Assembly (NCBI GenBank): GCA_902623785.1
Contig: CACNVG010000003.1
Location: 20,160-84,159 of the forward strand
From: an uncultured Pelagibacteraceae bacterium
Lineage (GTDB): Bacteria; Pseudomonadota; Alphaproteobacteria; Pelagibacterales; Pelagibacteraceae
Direction: 5' to 3'
DNA length: 64,000 bases
Shown here: positions 7,854 to 18,355 of the stretch, piece by piece
How the letters are laid out: every line of letters begins with the position of its first letter
How positions within the stretch are numbered: position 1 is the first letter of the stretch
The notes under the pieces: model-generated
What the model was told of the DNA's origin: nothing
The model's input: the letters and a program-made list of their open reading frames with translations, nothing else
The model's database searches: none
Translations under genes and position numbers: made by a program

Positions 7854-8783
7854 ATGCAAAATTATAGAGAGTGTTTTGAAAAAGTAAGGAAAGATTGTGT
7901 AAAATACATACAGTCACAAGAAACAAAAAAAGAAAAGTTTAAAAACAAAGATCAAATGATAAAATCTCATATAATTCCTTTATGTTTTTGGATTAACAAA
8001 AAAAGGAAAAATAAAAAAACTTTGCTCGTGGGTCTTGCAGGAGGCCAGGGGACTGGAAAAACAACAATTTCAACTTTATTAAAATTGGTACTTATCAAGT
8101 ATTTTAAATTACAAGTTTTCAAAATTTCCATAGATGATTTTTATAAAACTAGAAAAGAGAGAATTTTATTATCAAAAAAAAAACATCCTCTATTGCTAAC
8201 AAGAGGGGTTCCAGGAACGCACGATATACAATTAATGATTAATCTTTTTAAGAAAGTTAAAAAAAATACATTTAGATCAATTAATGTTCCAAAATTTGAT
8301 AAGTCAATTGATGATAGGTGTAAAAGAGATAGTTGGTTTAAGTTAAAAAAGAAACCAGATATTTTAATTTTAGAGGGTTGGTGTGTTGGTGCTAAACCTG
8401 AAAATAAAAAATCTTTAAATAGACCAATGAATATTTTAGAAAAAAATGCAGACAAAAAAAAGATTTGGAGAAGTTATGTTAATAATCAACTTAAATCGAA
8501 ATATTCAAAACTCTTTGATCAACTAGATAGTCTGTTATATTTAAAAGCCAAAAATTTTAAATTGTTAAAAAGATGGAGATTGAAACAAGAAAAAAAACTG
8601 AAAATGAAAAGTGGAACGAAAAAAAACTCTAAGATAATGAATGAGAAAGAAGTCGAAACTTTTATGATGACTTATCAAAGAATAACTCAAAATATGTTTA
8701 AGAATGCCCCAAAATATTCTTCAGCAGTTATTGATCTTAATGAAAACCATCAAATTAAAAAGGTAAAATTAAAACATGCTTAA
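7854..8783 (+). CDS. P-loop kinase, D-glycerate 3-kinase/Tda10-like
   Basis: Soluble 309-residue nucleotide kinase. The Walker A motif GGQGTGKTT lies at residues 63-71, followed by SIDDFYKTR at 92-100 and the family hallmark RGVPGTHD at 117-124, then PKFDKSIDDR and LILEGWCVG. These match the plant-type glycerate 3-kinase (GLYK) and yeast Tda10 group, related to uridine kinases. The family reaction is phosphorylation of D-glycerate to 3-phosphoglycerate, but substrate use in this branch is not settled. The sequence is very lysine-rich. It overlaps the tolC-type gene by 8 bases. Confidence 0.78.
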   Translation: MQNYRECFEKVRKDCVKYIQSQETKKEKFKNKDQMIKSHIIPLCFWINKKRKNKKTLLVGLAGGQGTGKTTISTLLKLVLIKYFKLQVFKISIDDFYKTRKERILLSKKKHPLLLTRGVPGTHDIQLMINLFKKVKKNTFRSINVPKFDKSIDDRCKRDSWFKLKKKPDILILEGWCVGAKPENKKSLNRPMNILEKNADKKKIWRSYVNNQLKSKYSKLFDQLDSLLYLKAKNFKLLKRWRLKQEKKLKMKSGTKKNSKIMNEKEVETFMMTYQRITQNMFKNAPKYSSAVIDLNENHQIKKVKLKHA

Positions 8784-10080
8784 TTTTTTGAGAATAATAT
8801 TTTTAATTTTATTTTTTTCGACACAAAATTTGTATGCAGCAGATTTTTATAAAGCATTGCAAGATGCTTATTTAAGTAATCCAGAACTGAATGCAGAAAG
8901 AAAAAATATTTCAGTCTCTGAGGAGGATTTAAAAATTTCAAAAAGTGAGTTTTTGCCGTCTGTTACAATAACTGGAACCAAAAGTGAAGCAACCACTAAA
9001 AAATTAACAGATCGTGATGGAACTAGTGCTGCTATTACTGATGTAGATACCGAAACACAAACTGTTACGATAGAGCAAAAAGTTTTTCAGGGTTTAGGTG
9101 GAAAGGCAGATCTTGAAAAAAGTAAAATTGGAATAAATTTAGCAAAAGCAAAATTATTAAAGAAAGAACAAGAAGTTATATTAAGTGCTGCTGAAGCTTT
9201 TACAGGAGTTATCTTAGCTAATAAGAAATTTAAGATAAATAAAGAAAATTTAGATTTATTAGAAAGACAAGTCGAGACAGATCAAAATAGACTTGAGAGC
9301 GGAATAATAACTTTGGCTGACTTAGCCCAATCTGAGTCATCTTTAGCAGGAGCACAAGCTCAATTTATCAGTTCTCAAAACGATTTAGTTACTGCTAAAC
9401 TTCTTTATGAAAAGATTATAGGTCCACTAGATGATATTGATAGCTTAGGCGAAGATGTAAACATAATATTTGAAATTCCAACATCCCTTCAAAATGCAAT
9501 TCAAATTTCAAAAGGTAATAATCCAGATCTTACAATTGCTAAGCTAGAATATGATCAATCTGAAAAAGATGTTAAGATTGCTCTTTCTGAATTTTCACCT
9601 TCAGCAACAATTTCAGCTAAGTCTTCAAAGTCAGATGATTTTAGCTCATCATATGATGAAAGAGAACAAGAGACATTAAGTGCTGAAATTTCATGGCCAA
9701 TATTTCAAGGAGGAAAAAATTCAGCGTCTCTTGAAAGGAGTAAGAATTTACAAAATCGAAAACAATTACTTTTAGATAATGCTGTTAGAACTAACGAAAC
9801 AAACGTTGCTAGTGCCTGGTCTAAGTTTCAATCTTCAGATAGTTTATTATCTTCAGTTCGTGCGCAGGTGAAAGCTGCAGAAATTGCTCACGAGGGGATC
9901 ACAGTTGAGTATGAAACTGGACTTGGAAGAACCACACTTGATGTTATTCAATCAAATACAATTCTTTTAACTGCTAGAATCAATCTAGCTAATTCAGAAA
10001 GAAACCTCCTATTGTCACAGTTAGAGCTTTTAAAATCAGTAGGTCTTTTGAACGCAAAATATCTCAATATTATTAAGTAA
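8776..10080 (+). CDS. TolC-family outer membrane efflux protein
   Basis: Outer-membrane channel subunit of 434 residues with an N-terminal signal peptide ending near LYAADFYKA. The two repeated halves (about residues 25-220 and 225-430) are rich in Ala, Ser, Gln and Leu coiled-coil heptads, typical of the trimeric TolC tunnel. It should couple inner-membrane transporters to the outside for type I secretion or efflux. No membrane-fusion protein or inner-membrane pump lies next to it, so it probably serves several systems. Confidence 0.88.
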   Translation: MLNFLRIIFLILFFSTQNLYAADFYKALQDAYLSNPELNAERKNISVSEEDLKISKSEFLPSVTITGTKSEATTKKLTDRDGTSAAITDVDTETQTVTIEQKVFQGLGGKADLEKSKIGINLAKAKLLKKEQEVILSAAEAFTGVILANKKFKINKENLDLLERQVETDQNRLESGIITLADLAQSESSLAGAQAQFISSQNDLVTAKLLYEKIIGPLDDIDSLGEDVNIIFEIPTSLQNAIQISKGNNPDLTIAKLEYDQSEKDVKIALSEFSPSATISAKSSKSDDFSSSYDEREQETLSAEISWPIFQGGKNSASLERSKNLQNRKQLLLDNAVRTNETNVASAWSKFQSSDSLLSSVRAQVKAAEIAHEGITVEYETGLGRTTLDVIQSNTILLTARINLANSERNLLLSQLELLKSVGLLNAKYLNIIK

Positions 10081-10102
10081 TTTAGAACTTTTTATTTAAT
10101 CC

Positions 10103-10130
10103 TTGCCAATGAGAACAAAATGTGTACATT
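10103..10130 (+). promoter_or_regulatory. recA promoter with embedded SOS box
   Basis: TTGCCA (10103-10108) and TACATT (10125-10130) are spaced by 16 bases. Between and over them at 10113-10127 lies GAACAAAATGTGTAC, a near-match to GAAC-N7-GAAC and close to the umuDC box. The operator would cover the promoter spacer and the -10 element, as expected for LexA control of recA. Confidence 0.65.
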
Positions 10131-10177
10131 TAAAAGCATGATTCGTATGTTAACAATTAATAAAAAAGAGGCATCAA

Positions 10178-11302
10178 ATGACAAAAAATAACTTAAAAGT
10201 GGTTAAAACCGCGAAAGATAAAGACTTGGAAAATAAAGAAAAAAATAAAGCTTTAGACGCAGCTATCAGTCAAATTACTGATAACTTTGGAAAAGGTTCT
10301 GTAATGAAGCTTGGCCAGAAAAAAGCTATGGATATAGAGTCTATTTCTACAGGCTCTCTAAGCTTAGATTTAGCGCTAGGTATTGGTGGATTACCAAAAG
10401 GAAGAATTATCGAAATTTATGGTCCAGAGTCATCTGGAAAAACAACACTTGCACTTCAAGTAGTCGCTGAGGCTCAAAAAGCTGGTGGAATATGTGCATT
10501 TGTTGATGCAGAACATGCTTTAGATCCAGTATATGCAAAAAAATTAGGTGTCAATACAGAGGAATTATTAATTTCTCAACCTGATGCTGGTGAGCAAGCA
10601 CTAGAGATAGCAGATACACTTGTTAAGTCAGGTTCTATTTCTGTAATAGTTATTGATTCAGTTGCAGCATTAACACCAAGAGCTGAAATTGAAGGGGATA
10701 TGGGTGATCATCACGTAGGTCTTCAATCAAGATTAATGAGTCAGGCTTTAAGAAAATTAACTAGCTCAATATCAAACACAAACACAATGATGATTTTCAT
10801 TAACCAAATCAGAATGAAAATAGGTGTTATGTTTGGAAGTCCTGAAACTACATCAGGTGGAAATGCATTAAAATTCTACTCATCTGTAAGAATGGATATT
10901 AGAAGAATTGGTGCGATAAAAGATAAAGATGCAATCATTGGTAACTCTACAAGGGTTAAGGTTGTTAAAAACAAAGTATCTCCACCATTTAAAGTAGTTG
11001 AGTTTGATCTAATGTATGGAAAAGGAATTAGTAAAGTAGGTGAATTAATTGACCTTGGTGCAAAAGCAGAGATTGTTGAAAAATCTGGCGCTTGGTATGC
11101 ATACAAAGGCGAGAAAATTGGCCAAGGAAGAGAAAATGCCAAAATCTACTTAGAACAAAATCCAAAAGTTGCCGCTGAAATAGAGATGGCAATTAGAGAA
11201 AAAGCAGGTGTGATTACTAAAAAAATTGAAGGTAACCCACTTGACCAGGAGAAAATAGAAGCGAGCCAAAAAGAAGAGACTCCTCCTGCAAAAAAGAATT
11301 AG
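10178..11302 (+). CDS. recA: RecA recombinase
   Basis: Strand-exchange ATPase and SOS co-protease of 374 residues. Walker [10 protein letters not shown] lies at residues 82-90. The Walker B region ([10 protein letters not shown]), the L1/L2 loops and the [12 protein letters not shown] block are intact. The N-terminal 25 residues are lysine-rich and the C-terminus is charged, as usual. A Shine-Dalgarno-like AGAGG sits at 10167-10171. It is transcribed alone, between an SOS-type promoter and a strong terminator. Confidence 0.98.
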   Translation: MTKNNLKVVKTAKDKDLENKEKNKALDAAISQITDNFGKGSVMKLGQKKAMDIESISTGSLSLDLALGIGGLPKGRIIEIYGPESSGKTTLALQVVAEAQKAGGICAFVDAEHALDPVYAKKLGVNTEELLISQPDAGEQALEIADTLVKSGSISVIVIDSVAALTPRAEIEGDMGDHHVGLQSRLMSQALRKLTSSISNTNTMMIFINQIRMKIGVMFGSPETTSGGNALKFYSSVRMDIRRIGAIKDKDAIIGNSTRVKVVKNKVSPPFKVVEFDLMYGKGISKVGELIDLGAKAEIVEKSGAWYAYKGEKIGQGRENAKIYLEQNPKVAAEIEMAIREKAGVITKKIEGNPLDQEKIEASQKEETPPAKKN

Positions 11303-11325
11303 CTAAATAGTCATTATTAGTTAAG

Positions 11326-11353
11326 AAAAGGCGCTGTAACAGGCGCCTTTTTC
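11326..11353 (+). terminator. Rho-independent terminator of recA
   Basis: Perfect 9-base arms at 11326-11334 and 11343-11351 around an 8-base loop. The right arm ends in the T run. It lies 24 bases after the recA stop codon. Confidence 0.9.
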
Positions 11354-11399
11354 CCCTTAAGATTATAGACATCATTTAAAAAAGCTGTATTTTAAAAAT

Positions 11400-14066
11400 A
11401 TGGCCCAAAAAACCTTAAATGAAATAAGAAATACTTTTCTCAAATATTTTGAGAAAAATGATCATAAAATAGTTGAGTCCAGTAACCTTGTTCCTAATAA
11501 CGATCCAACATTGATGTTTGCAAATTCTGGAATGGTTCAATTCAAAAATGTTTTTACTGGGTTAGAGAAAAGAGATTACAAAAGAGCTACCACTTCACAA
11601 AAATGTGTTAGAGCAGGTGGAAAACATAATGATTTAGAGAATGTCGGATACACACCAAGACACCACACATTTTTTGAAATGCTTGGAAACTTTTCTTTTG
11701 GAGATTACTTTAAAGAAAGAGCAATAGAACTTGCATGGAATTTAATAACTAAAGATTTTGGATTAGATAAAAATAGACTTTATTTTACTGTTTTTAACAA
11801 AGATGAAGAAGCATTTAAACTTTGGAAAAAAATATCAGGCTTAAATGAAAATAGAATAATTAAAATTTCTACTTCAGATAACTTTTGGTCAATGGGTGAA
11901 ACAGGTCCATGTGGACCTTGTTCTGAAATTTTTTATGATCATGGAGATCATTTAAAAGGCGGACTTCCTGGAAGTAAGGACCAAGATGGTGATAGATACA
12001 TTGAGATTTGGAACTTAGTCTTCATGCAATATGAACAAGTTTCAAAAGATAAAAGAATAGATTTACCTAAACCTTCAGTAGATACAGGTATGGGTCTTGA
12101 AAGAATGGCAGCTCTCCTTCAAGGAACACATGATAATTATAAAACTGATCATTTTTTAAAATTAATAAGTTCAATCTCTGAAACTGTAAAAGTAAAACCC
12201 GATGAAAATAATTTATCAAGTTTTAGAGTGATAGCTGATCATTTAAGGGCGAGTTCGTTTCTACTTGCTGAAGGTGTGTTACCATCTAATGAAGGAAGAG
12301 GTTATGTACTTAGAAGAATTATGAGAAGAGGAATGAGACACTCACATTTACTAGGATCTAAAGAACCAATTTTTTTCAATATTTTCAAAACTCTTTTAGA
12401 TGAAATGTCTAAAAATTATCCAGAATTAAAAAGAGCAGAGTCACTTATCAAAGAAACCTTGAAAATGGAGGAAGAAAAGTTTTTGGTTTTATTAGAGAGA
12501 GGCATGAAAATTCTGGATGATGAAATCTCAAAAATAGATAAGGTTCTTCCTGGAGAAGTTGCTTTCAAACTTTATGATACTTACGGATTTCCGTTAGATT
12601 TAACTGAAGATATTCTTAAGAACAAATCTCTCAAAGTAGATAACAAAAAATTTGATGAGATGATGAAAAAAAGTAGGGAACTAGCAAAAAAGAATTGGAA
12701 AGGTTCAGGTGACAGTTCAGTCAGTGAAATTTGGTTTAATCTTAAAGAGAAAATTGGTCCTACTGAATTTTTAGGTTATGAGACCAACCATGCTGAGGGA
12801 AGTATTACTGCAATTGTTAAAGATGATAAAGAAACTCAACAATTAAAAGAAGGAGAAGAAGGGCAAATTATTTTAAATCAAACTCCTTTTTATGGTGAGT
12901 CTGGTGGTCAGGTTGGTGACAAAGGTACGATAACTTCAGGTGAAAATGAATTTGAGGTAAACGATGTTCAAAAAAAAATTGGAAACTTATTTGTCCACTT
13001 TGGTAAAGTTTCAAAAGGAACAGTTAAACTTAAAGATAATGTTGAATTAAAAATAAACACAGAAAGACGTCAAAACATAAGAGCCTATCACTCAGCAACT
13101 CATTTATTACATGAATCTCTTAGAAGAACTTTAGGAACACATGTAATGCAAAAAGGATCATTAGTTGCGCCAGATAGATTAAGATTTGATTTTAGTCACA
13201 TGAAACCAATTACAGATGATGAAATGAAAAAAATTGATGAAAATGTAAACAAGTTTGTAAACTCGAAAACGGAAGTTGTTACACGACTAATGACTCCTGA
13301 AGAGGGAATTGAACAAGGGGCAATGGCTTTATTCGGAGAAAAATATGGAGATGAAGTTAGAGTTGTGTTTATGGGTGAAGAAGGTAACAAATATTTTTCA
13401 ACAGAACTATGTGGCGGAACACATGTAAAAAACACTAGTGAGGTTGGTAAATTTAAAGTAATCAGTCAATCATCAATAGCAGCAGGTGTTAGAAGAGTTG
13501 AAGCATTAAGAGATAAACAACTTGAAGAATATCTAAAGTCAAAAGATAAGATGTCTAGTTTGTCTTCTCAAAAAAATGAAGAAACTATCAAATCGTTATC
13601 AAATGAAATTACAAAACTTGGAGGAAAACCAATTAAAAAATCAGATGACCTTAAGATTACAATTAAGGAGCTGACAAAACAATTAGAGGAAATAACAGTA
13701 AAGAGTATTTTATCAGATAAGAAAAAAAATGTTGTCAAAGACCAAAATATTAAAAAGATTAATATTAGATTTCAAAAAATAGATGACTTACCTTTTAAAG
13801 AATTAAGAAGACTTGTTGATCAAGGTAAGAAAGATATCAAAGAGGGAATTGTAGTTATATATGCAATTAAGGATGATAAAATAGGTTTAGCAGTAGGAGT
13901 TACAGATACTTTAACTAAAAAGTACGACGCAATAAAATTTGTAAAATCTGGTTCAGAAATTCTTGGTGGAAAAGGTGGTGGAGGTAGATCCGATTTTGCC
14001 CAAGCTGGAGGAGTTCATTCAAATAAAATAGAAGAAAGTTTTGAAAAGATTAAAAGCTTAATTTAA
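11400..14066 (+). CDS. alaS: Alanyl-tRNA synthetase
   Basis: Full-length class II synthetase (888 residues) that charges tRNA-Ala. The catalytic domain covers about residues 1-240 (motif 2 region with [18 protein letters not shown]). The editing domain carries the zinc-binding HSATHLLHE and CGGTHV motifs. The C-terminal C-Ala/DHHA1 domain ends with the glycine-rich [16 protein letters not shown] segment. All parts are present, so it should be active with editing. It ends convergently with icd, overlapping by 9 bases. Confidence 0.98.
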   Translation: MAQKTLNEIRNTFLKYFEKNDHKIVESSNLVPNNDPTLMFANSGMVQFKNVFTGLEKRDYKRATTSQKCVRAGGKHNDLENVGYTPRHHTFFEMLGNFSFGDYFKERAIELAWNLITKDFGLDKNRLYFTVFNKDEEAFKLWKKISGLNENRIIKISTSDNFWSMGETGPCGPCSEIFYDHGDHLKGGLPGSKDQDGDRYIEIWNLVFMQYEQVSKDKRIDLPKPSVDTGMGLERMAALLQGTHDNYKTDHFLKLISSISETVKVKPDENNLSSFRVIADHLRASSFLLAEGVLPSNEGRGYVLRRIMRRGMRHSHLLGSKEPIFFNIFKTLLDEMSKNYPELKRAESLIKETLKMEEEKFLVLLERGMKILDDEISKIDKVLPGEVAFKLYDTYGFPLDLTEDILKNKSLKVDNKKFDEMMKKSRELAKKNWKGSGDSSVSEIWFNLKEKIGPTEFLGYETNHAEGSITAIVKDDKETQQLKEGEEGQIILNQTPFYGESGGQVGDKGTITSGENEFEVNDVQKKIGNLFVHFGKVSKGTVKLKDNVELKINTERRQNIRAYHSATHLLHESLRRTLGTHVMQKGSLVAPDRLRFDFSHMKPITDDEMKKIDENVNKFVNSKTEVVTRLMTPEEGIEQGAMALFGEKYGDEVRVVFMGEEGNKYFSTELCGGTHVKNTSEVGKFKVISQSSIAAGVRRVEALRDKQLEEYLKSKDKMSSLSSQKNEETIKSLSNEITKLGGKPIKKSDDLKITIKELTKQLEEITVKSILSDKKKNVVKDQNIKKINIRFQKIDDLPFKELRRLVDQGKKDIKEGIVVIYAIKDDKIGLAVGVTDTLTKKYDAIKFVKSGSEILGGKGGGGRSDFAQAGGVHSNKIEESFEKIKSLI

Positions 14067-15272
14067 CTTCTTTTTTAAATTGCCATCAATTGCATCAAGA
14101 AATTGATTTGTAGTAAGATATTTTTGATTTGTATCTATTAAAATTGCCAAGTCTTTAGTCATTGATCCAGTTTCAACACAATCAATACAAACCTTTTCTA
14201 ACGTATTAGCAAATTTTATAAGCTCATCATTTGCATCTAATTTTCCTCTATGAGCAAGTCCTCTAGTCCAAGCAAAAATTGATGCTATAGGATTTGTTGA
14301 AGTTTCTTTTCCTTGTTGATGCATTCGATAATGTCTCGTAACAGTTCCATGAGCAGCCTCTGCCTCCATTGTCCTTCCATCTGGTGCGAGCAAGACACTT
14401 GTCATAAGTCCAAGAGAACCATATCCTTGAGCAACAGTATCTGATTGAACGTCACCATCATAGTTTTTACAAGCCCAAATATATTTACCGCTCCATTTCA
14501 TTGCACAAGCAACCATGTCATCTATAAGTCTATGTTCATAGGTTAAATTATTCTTTTCAAATGAAGATTTAAATTCTTTTTCAAAAACATTTTGAAATAT
14601 ATCTTTAAATCTTCCATCGTAAGTTTTTAAAATTGTGTTTTTTGTTGATAGGTAGACTGGCCACTTTTTAATCAATCCATAGTTAAAGCAAGATCGAGCA
14701 AAATCTTCTATTGATTTATCTAAATTGTACATTGATAAAGCCACCCCTGATCCAGGGAAATTAAATACCTCGTAATTTTTAGTATCTTTACCGTCTTCAG
14801 AAGTCCATTTAATTTCAAGTTTTCCTTTACCGGGAACTTTAAAATCGGTTGCTCTATATTGGTCACCAAATGCATGTCTTCCAATGATTACGGGATCTGT
14901 CCATGATGGTACCAATCTTGGAACATTTTTACAAATTATAGGCTCTCTAAATACAGTTCCTCCAATGATATTTCTAATTGTACCGTTTGGAGATCTCCAC
15001 ATTTTTTTTAAATTAAATTCTTTTACTCGCGCTTCATCTGGAGTAATTGTTGCACATTTAATACCTACACCATTCTTTTTAATTGCATTCGCACAATCAA
15101 TGGTTATTTGATCTGAGGTATCATCTCTGCTTTTCATACCAAGATCGTAATATTCAATACCTAAATCTAGGTACGGTAATATCAGTTTATTCTTAATAAA
15201 CTCCCAAATTACTCTTGTCATTTCATCGCCATCCAACTCGACGATTGGATTTTTGACCTTAATTTTGCTCAT
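14058..15272 (-). CDS. icd: Isocitrate dehydrogenase, NADP-dependent
   Basis: Homodimeric type II (eukaryote-like) NADP isocitrate dehydrogenase of 404 residues: oxidative decarboxylation of isocitrate to 2-oxoglutarate in the TCA cycle. The N-terminal [13 protein letters not shown], the substrate loop [12 protein letters not shown], the SPNGTIRN segment and the [26 protein letters not shown] block all match this class. It is monocistronic on the minus strand. Together with the aconitase at 39540 it supplies the first half of the TCA cycle. Confidence 0.97.
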   Translation of the reverse strand: MSKIKVKNPIVELDGDEMTRVIWEFIKNKLILPYLDLGIEYYDLGMKSRDDTSDQITIDCANAIKKNGVGIKCATITPDEARVKEFNLKKMWRSPNGTIRNIIGGTVFREPIICKNVPRLVPSWTDPVIIGRHAFGDQYRATDFKVPGKGKLEIKWTSEDGKDTKNYEVFNFPGSGVALSMYNLDKSIEDFARSCFNYGLIKKWPVYLSTKNTILKTYDGRFKDIFQNVFEKEFKSSFEKNNLTYEHRLIDDMVACAMKWSGKYIWACKNYDGDVQSDTVAQGYGSLGLMTSVLLAPDGRTMEAEAAHGTVTRHYRMHQQGKETSTNPIASIFAWTRGLAHRGKLDANDELIKFANTLEKVCIDCVETGSMTKDLAILIDTNQKYLTTNQFLDAIDGNLKKKLN

Positions 15273-15348
15273 ATTTATGTATAAATCTTAGTAATTGAAT
15301 TTCTGCTTTTTATATACATATTAATCAGAAATTATCAAATAAAGGATT

Positions 15349-15996
15349 ATGATAGATAAAGTTTTTCCGAAAATACATAACGAGGGTTATAAGTTTTTAG
15401 TAATCTTTGGACTTGGAACACTTGTTTTATATTTAATAAGTGGTTTCTTAGGTTTAATAGGTGTTATTCTTACAATATGGGTTTACTATTTTTTCAGAGA
15501 CCCGGAAAGATTCCCAATTAATGATGAAAATTATCTTGTAAGTCCGGCTGATGGATTAGTGATAAAAGTAGAGGAAGTTAATGGTCCTTCAGAACTTTCT
15601 TTAGAGAATAAAAAATTTACCAAAGTAAGCGTGTTCATGAATGTTTTCGATTGTCACGTAAATAGAATTCCATGCAGCGGTGAAATTGAAGAAATTTTAT
15701 ATAAACCTGGCAAGTTTTTAAATGCATCTCTAGACAAAGCCAGCGAAGACAATGAAAGAAATTATTATAAAATTAAAAATAGCAATGGTGATCAGGTTTT
15801 AGTTGTTCAGATTGCTGGTTTGATTGCTAGGCGTATTGTTACTGAGACAAACAAAGGAGAAAAACTAAACCAAGGTGACCGAATAGGAATGATTAGATTT
15901 GGTAGTAGGGCAGACATTTATTTTGAAAATTACAAACCTTTGGTAAAAGTAAACCAAAGAGCAGTGGCTGGCGAGACATTAATTGCAAAAAAATAA
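15349..15996 (+). CDS. psd: Phosphatidylserine decarboxylase, short form
   Basis: Makes phosphatidylethanolamine from phosphatidylserine at the inner membrane. This 215-residue form has an N-terminal hydrophobic segment (residues 18-48) and ends with the self-cleavage motif FGSRAD, where the Gly-Ser bond yields the pyruvoyl group on the small subunit. Length and the GSR motif put it in the short archaeal/alphaproteobacterial type. pssA, the preceding pathway step, follows one base after the stop. Confidence 0.94.
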   Translation: MIDKVFPKIHNEGYKFLVIFGLGTLVLYLISGFLGLIGVILTIWVYYFFRDPERFPINDENYLVSPADGLVIKVEEVNGPSELSLENKKFTKVSVFMNVFDCHVNRIPCSGEIEEILYKPGKFLNASLDKASEDNERNYYKIKNSNGDQVLVVQIAGLIARRIVTETNKGEKLNQGDRIGMIRFGSRADIYFENYKPLVKVNQRAVAGETLIAKK

Positions 15997-15997
15997 A

Positions 15998-16795
15998 ATG
16001 GAACAACAAAATAAAAATTTCAAATTAGTTGCGAACAAAAAAACAAGATCAATTTTACCTAATATGTTTACACTAGTAGGCGTATGTATAGGTTTAACGT
16101 CTATTAAATTTGCTTTTGATGGTAGGTTTGGTTTTGCAGTTTTAGCAATATTAGTTGCAGGGATTATAGATGGTCTTGATGGAAGAATTGCACGACTTAT
16201 TAAAGGAACATCTGAAGTTGGTAAAGAACTTGACTCTTTAACAGATGTTATAAGTTTTGGAGTTGCTCCAGCATTTATAATGTATTTTTGGTCCTTAAAT
16301 AATCTTGGAAGAGTGGGGTGGTTAGTTTGTTTGATTTATGTAATTTGTGTTGCTTTAAGATTGGCTAGATTTAATATTACTTCAAATACCAATTCAAAGT
16401 GGAAAGATAATTTTTTTGAAGGTGTCCCTTCACCGGCTGGAGGTATTTTAGTTTTATTTCCATTAATTTATAGTTTTAGTGAACTTCAGTTTTTTTCGAT
16501 CGAAAATGAATACCTAGTGCCTGGTTTTTTTATTTTAACTTCAATATTATTAATCAGCAAGATACCAACTTATTCTTTTAAAAAGATTGTGGTACCAAGA
16601 AGATTAACAATTTTTTTATTATTTACGTTAATTTTATTTTTTGGTTTGTTATTAATTTATACTTATAACGTTATAGTAGTATCAACGCTAATATACTTAC
16701 TCCTTATACCAATTAGCTTTTTCCATTTTCGCAAGCTATCTAAAAAATTCAGTCATGCCAATCAAGATGGCGAAGATCAAGAAGATGTCCTTTAA
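15998..16795 (+). CDS. pssA: Phosphatidylserine synthase
   Basis: CDP-diacylglycerol-serine O-phosphatidyltransferase, a multi-pass membrane enzyme of 265 residues. The CDP-alcohol phosphotransferase motif DG-x2-AR-x8-G-x3-D-x3-D is present, starting DGLDGRIARLIKG and ending KELDSLTD. I chose ATG 15998, one base after the psd stop; a TTG at 15983 would overlap psd. The two genes carry out successive steps to phosphatidylethanolamine. The next gene starts directly at the stop codon. Confidence 0.94.
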   Translation: MEQQNKNFKLVANKKTRSILPNMFTLVGVCIGLTSIKFAFDGRFGFAVLAILVAGIIDGLDGRIARLIKGTSEVGKELDSLTDVISFGVAPAFIMYFWSLNNLGRVGWLVCLIYVICVALRLARFNITSNTNSKWKDNFFEGVPSPAGGILVLFPLIYSFSELQFFSIENEYLVPGFFILTSILLISKIPTYSFKKIVVPRRLTIFLLFTLILFFGLLLIYTYNVIVVSTLIYLLLIPISFFHFRKLSKKFSHANQDGEDQEDVL

Positions 16796-17710
16796 ATGAA
16801 AAAAAGCGCTATAGTTTCATTAGCAGATGAAAAGTATTTTGATTTGTTAATTGAATTAATTGATTCAATTAAAAAGAAACCTGAGAGTAAAGATACAGCA
16901 ATTTGTGTACTCGATGCAGGAATGAATGACAATCAAAGAGAACAATTAAAAAATAAGGTTGATGAAGTAGCAAAGGCAGAGTGGGATATTGAAGTTTCAA
17001 ATTTAAAAGTAATAGGAAAAGAATGGCTCAAAAGTCAAGTGTCTCGAGCATTTCTACCAAAATATTTTCCAAAATACGATAAGTATCTTTGGATAGACTG
17101 CGATGCATGGGTCAATGATTGGAAGTGTATAGAATTATATTTCAAAGCATGTGAAAAAGGAAAATTAGGAATAACTCAAACAATGGGCCCAGGCTACAAA
17201 GTAATGTCAAAAGTTAAATGGTTACTTGGAAAATTAGCGATTGTTAAAAGCCAAAATTTCAAACATGCTCTTTCATCAAATATTGATATATCAAAATCAA
17301 GAAAACTTGCATTCGCACCCCACATTAATATAGGTGTTTTCTCACTTCAAAAAAATTCACCATGCTGGGAGGTATGGCAAAAAAATTTAAGACAAACTTT
17401 AAAAAGTGGAAAAATTTTTGGCTCAGAGGGGTTAGCAATAAATCTAAGTGTTTACATTGACGAAGTAGACACAGAATTTTTACCTTTAAATTGTAACTGG
17501 ATTGCAAGCAATTTACTTCCAAAATACGACAGTATCCAAAAAACATTTGTAGAGCCTTACCTACCGAATAATAAAATCGGTATTATGCATTTAGCTGCTG
17601 GAATTTGGAAAAATAATGTTGATATGAGATTAGATAAAAATATAAAGATTGATATTTATAATCTTCAAGATCAAAAAGAACTAAAAAGCTTAAGGTTTAA
17701 CAATAGTTGA
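16796..17710 (+). CDS. Putative glycosyltransferase, GT8-like
   Basis: A 304-residue soluble protein with a GT-A-like start (KSAIVSLADEKYFDLLIELI) and a DxD-type motif in the segment YLWIDCDAWV, consistent with a nucleotide-sugar glycosyltransferase. A later block (HINIGVFSLQKNSPCWEVW) and HLAAGIWKN resemble GT8 enzymes. Donor and acceptor are unknown. It starts directly after pssA and overlaps rlmE by 4 bases, so it sits in a lipid/translation operon, which may hint at a lipid acceptor. Confidence 0.65.
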   Translation: MKKSAIVSLADEKYFDLLIELIDSIKKKPESKDTAICVLDAGMNDNQREQLKNKVDEVAKAEWDIEVSNLKVIGKEWLKSQVSRAFLPKYFPKYDKYLWIDCDAWVNDWKCIELYFKACEKGKLGITQTMGPGYKVMSKVKWLLGKLAIVKSQNFKHALSSNIDISKSRKLAFAPHINIGVFSLQKNSPCWEVWQKNLRQTLKSGKIFGSEGLAINLSVYIDEVDTEFLPLNCNWIASNLLPKYDSIQKTFVEPYLPNNKIGIMHLAAGIWKNNVDMRLDKNIKIDIYNLQDQKELKSLRFNNS

Positions 17711-18318
17711 AAAAGAATAAGATATCTAAAAGTTGGGTTATAAGACAAAGAAAAGATAAATATGTTCGTCAATCAAAGTTGGAAGGTTATAGGTCGAGAG
17801 CAGTATATAAACTTAAAGAGTTAGACGAAAAATTTAAAATTATTAAAAATAATTTAAATATTTTAGATATAGGTTCTGCACCTGGAAGCTGGACACAATA
17901 TCTATCTGAAAAATCAAAAGGCTCAAAAATAATGTCTATTGATCTTAAAGAAGTTGAGAAAATAAAAGACGTTTATCATATTGTCGGCGATTTTTTGGAT
18001 GATAAAAACCAAAAAATAATTTCAGATTATTTTCCAAAAAAAATAGATCTCGTAGTCTCTGATATGGCAGTTAATACAACTGGAAATAAAAATTTAGATT
18101 CAATTCAAACGGGTGAACTTTCTTTAACGGCAATGGACTTTGCTGTTGGTATGCTGCGACCAAAAGGAATTTTTCTATCGAAAATTTTTATGGGCTCAAC
18201 ATTTAATGAAATTGTTAAAAATGCAAAAAAAAACTTTAAAGAAAGCAAAATCTTTAAACCACCTTCAAGCAGAAAAGACTCGAAAGAAAGCTTCATCATC
18301 TGTAAAAATTTAAGATAG
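17707..18318 (+). CDS. rlmE: 23S rRNA 2'-O-ribose methyltransferase (U2552)
   Basis: RrmJ/FtsJ family, 203 residues: methylates U2552 of 23S rRNA late in 50S assembly. The SAM site is ILDIGSAPGSWTQYL, and the K-D-K-E catalytic tetrad region is visible in RSRAVYKLKEL, VVSDMAVNTTG, IFLSKIFMG and KESFIICKN. Translation probably starts at TTG 17707, since no nearby ATG precedes the conserved SWVIRQRKDKYVRQSK; the stop of the previous gene overlaps as TTGA. Confidence 0.95.
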   Translation: MKKNKISKSWVIRQRKDKYVRQSKLEGYRSRAVYKLKELDEKFKIIKNNLNILDIGSAPGSWTQYLSEKSKGSKIMSIDLKEVEKIKDVYHIVGDFLDDKNQKIISDYFPKKIDLVVSDMAVNTTGNKNLDSIQTGELSLTAMDFAVGMLRPKGIFLSKIFMGSTFNEIVKNAKKNFKESKIFKPPSSRKDSKESFIICKNLR

Positions 18319-18355
18319 TCACTTTAAAATTTTCAGGAATCGTATATAAACTATT

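Noticed and set aside
13196..13435. 79-codon antisense frame in alaS
   Set aside because: Shadow of the editing domain with no start signals or motifs of its own.
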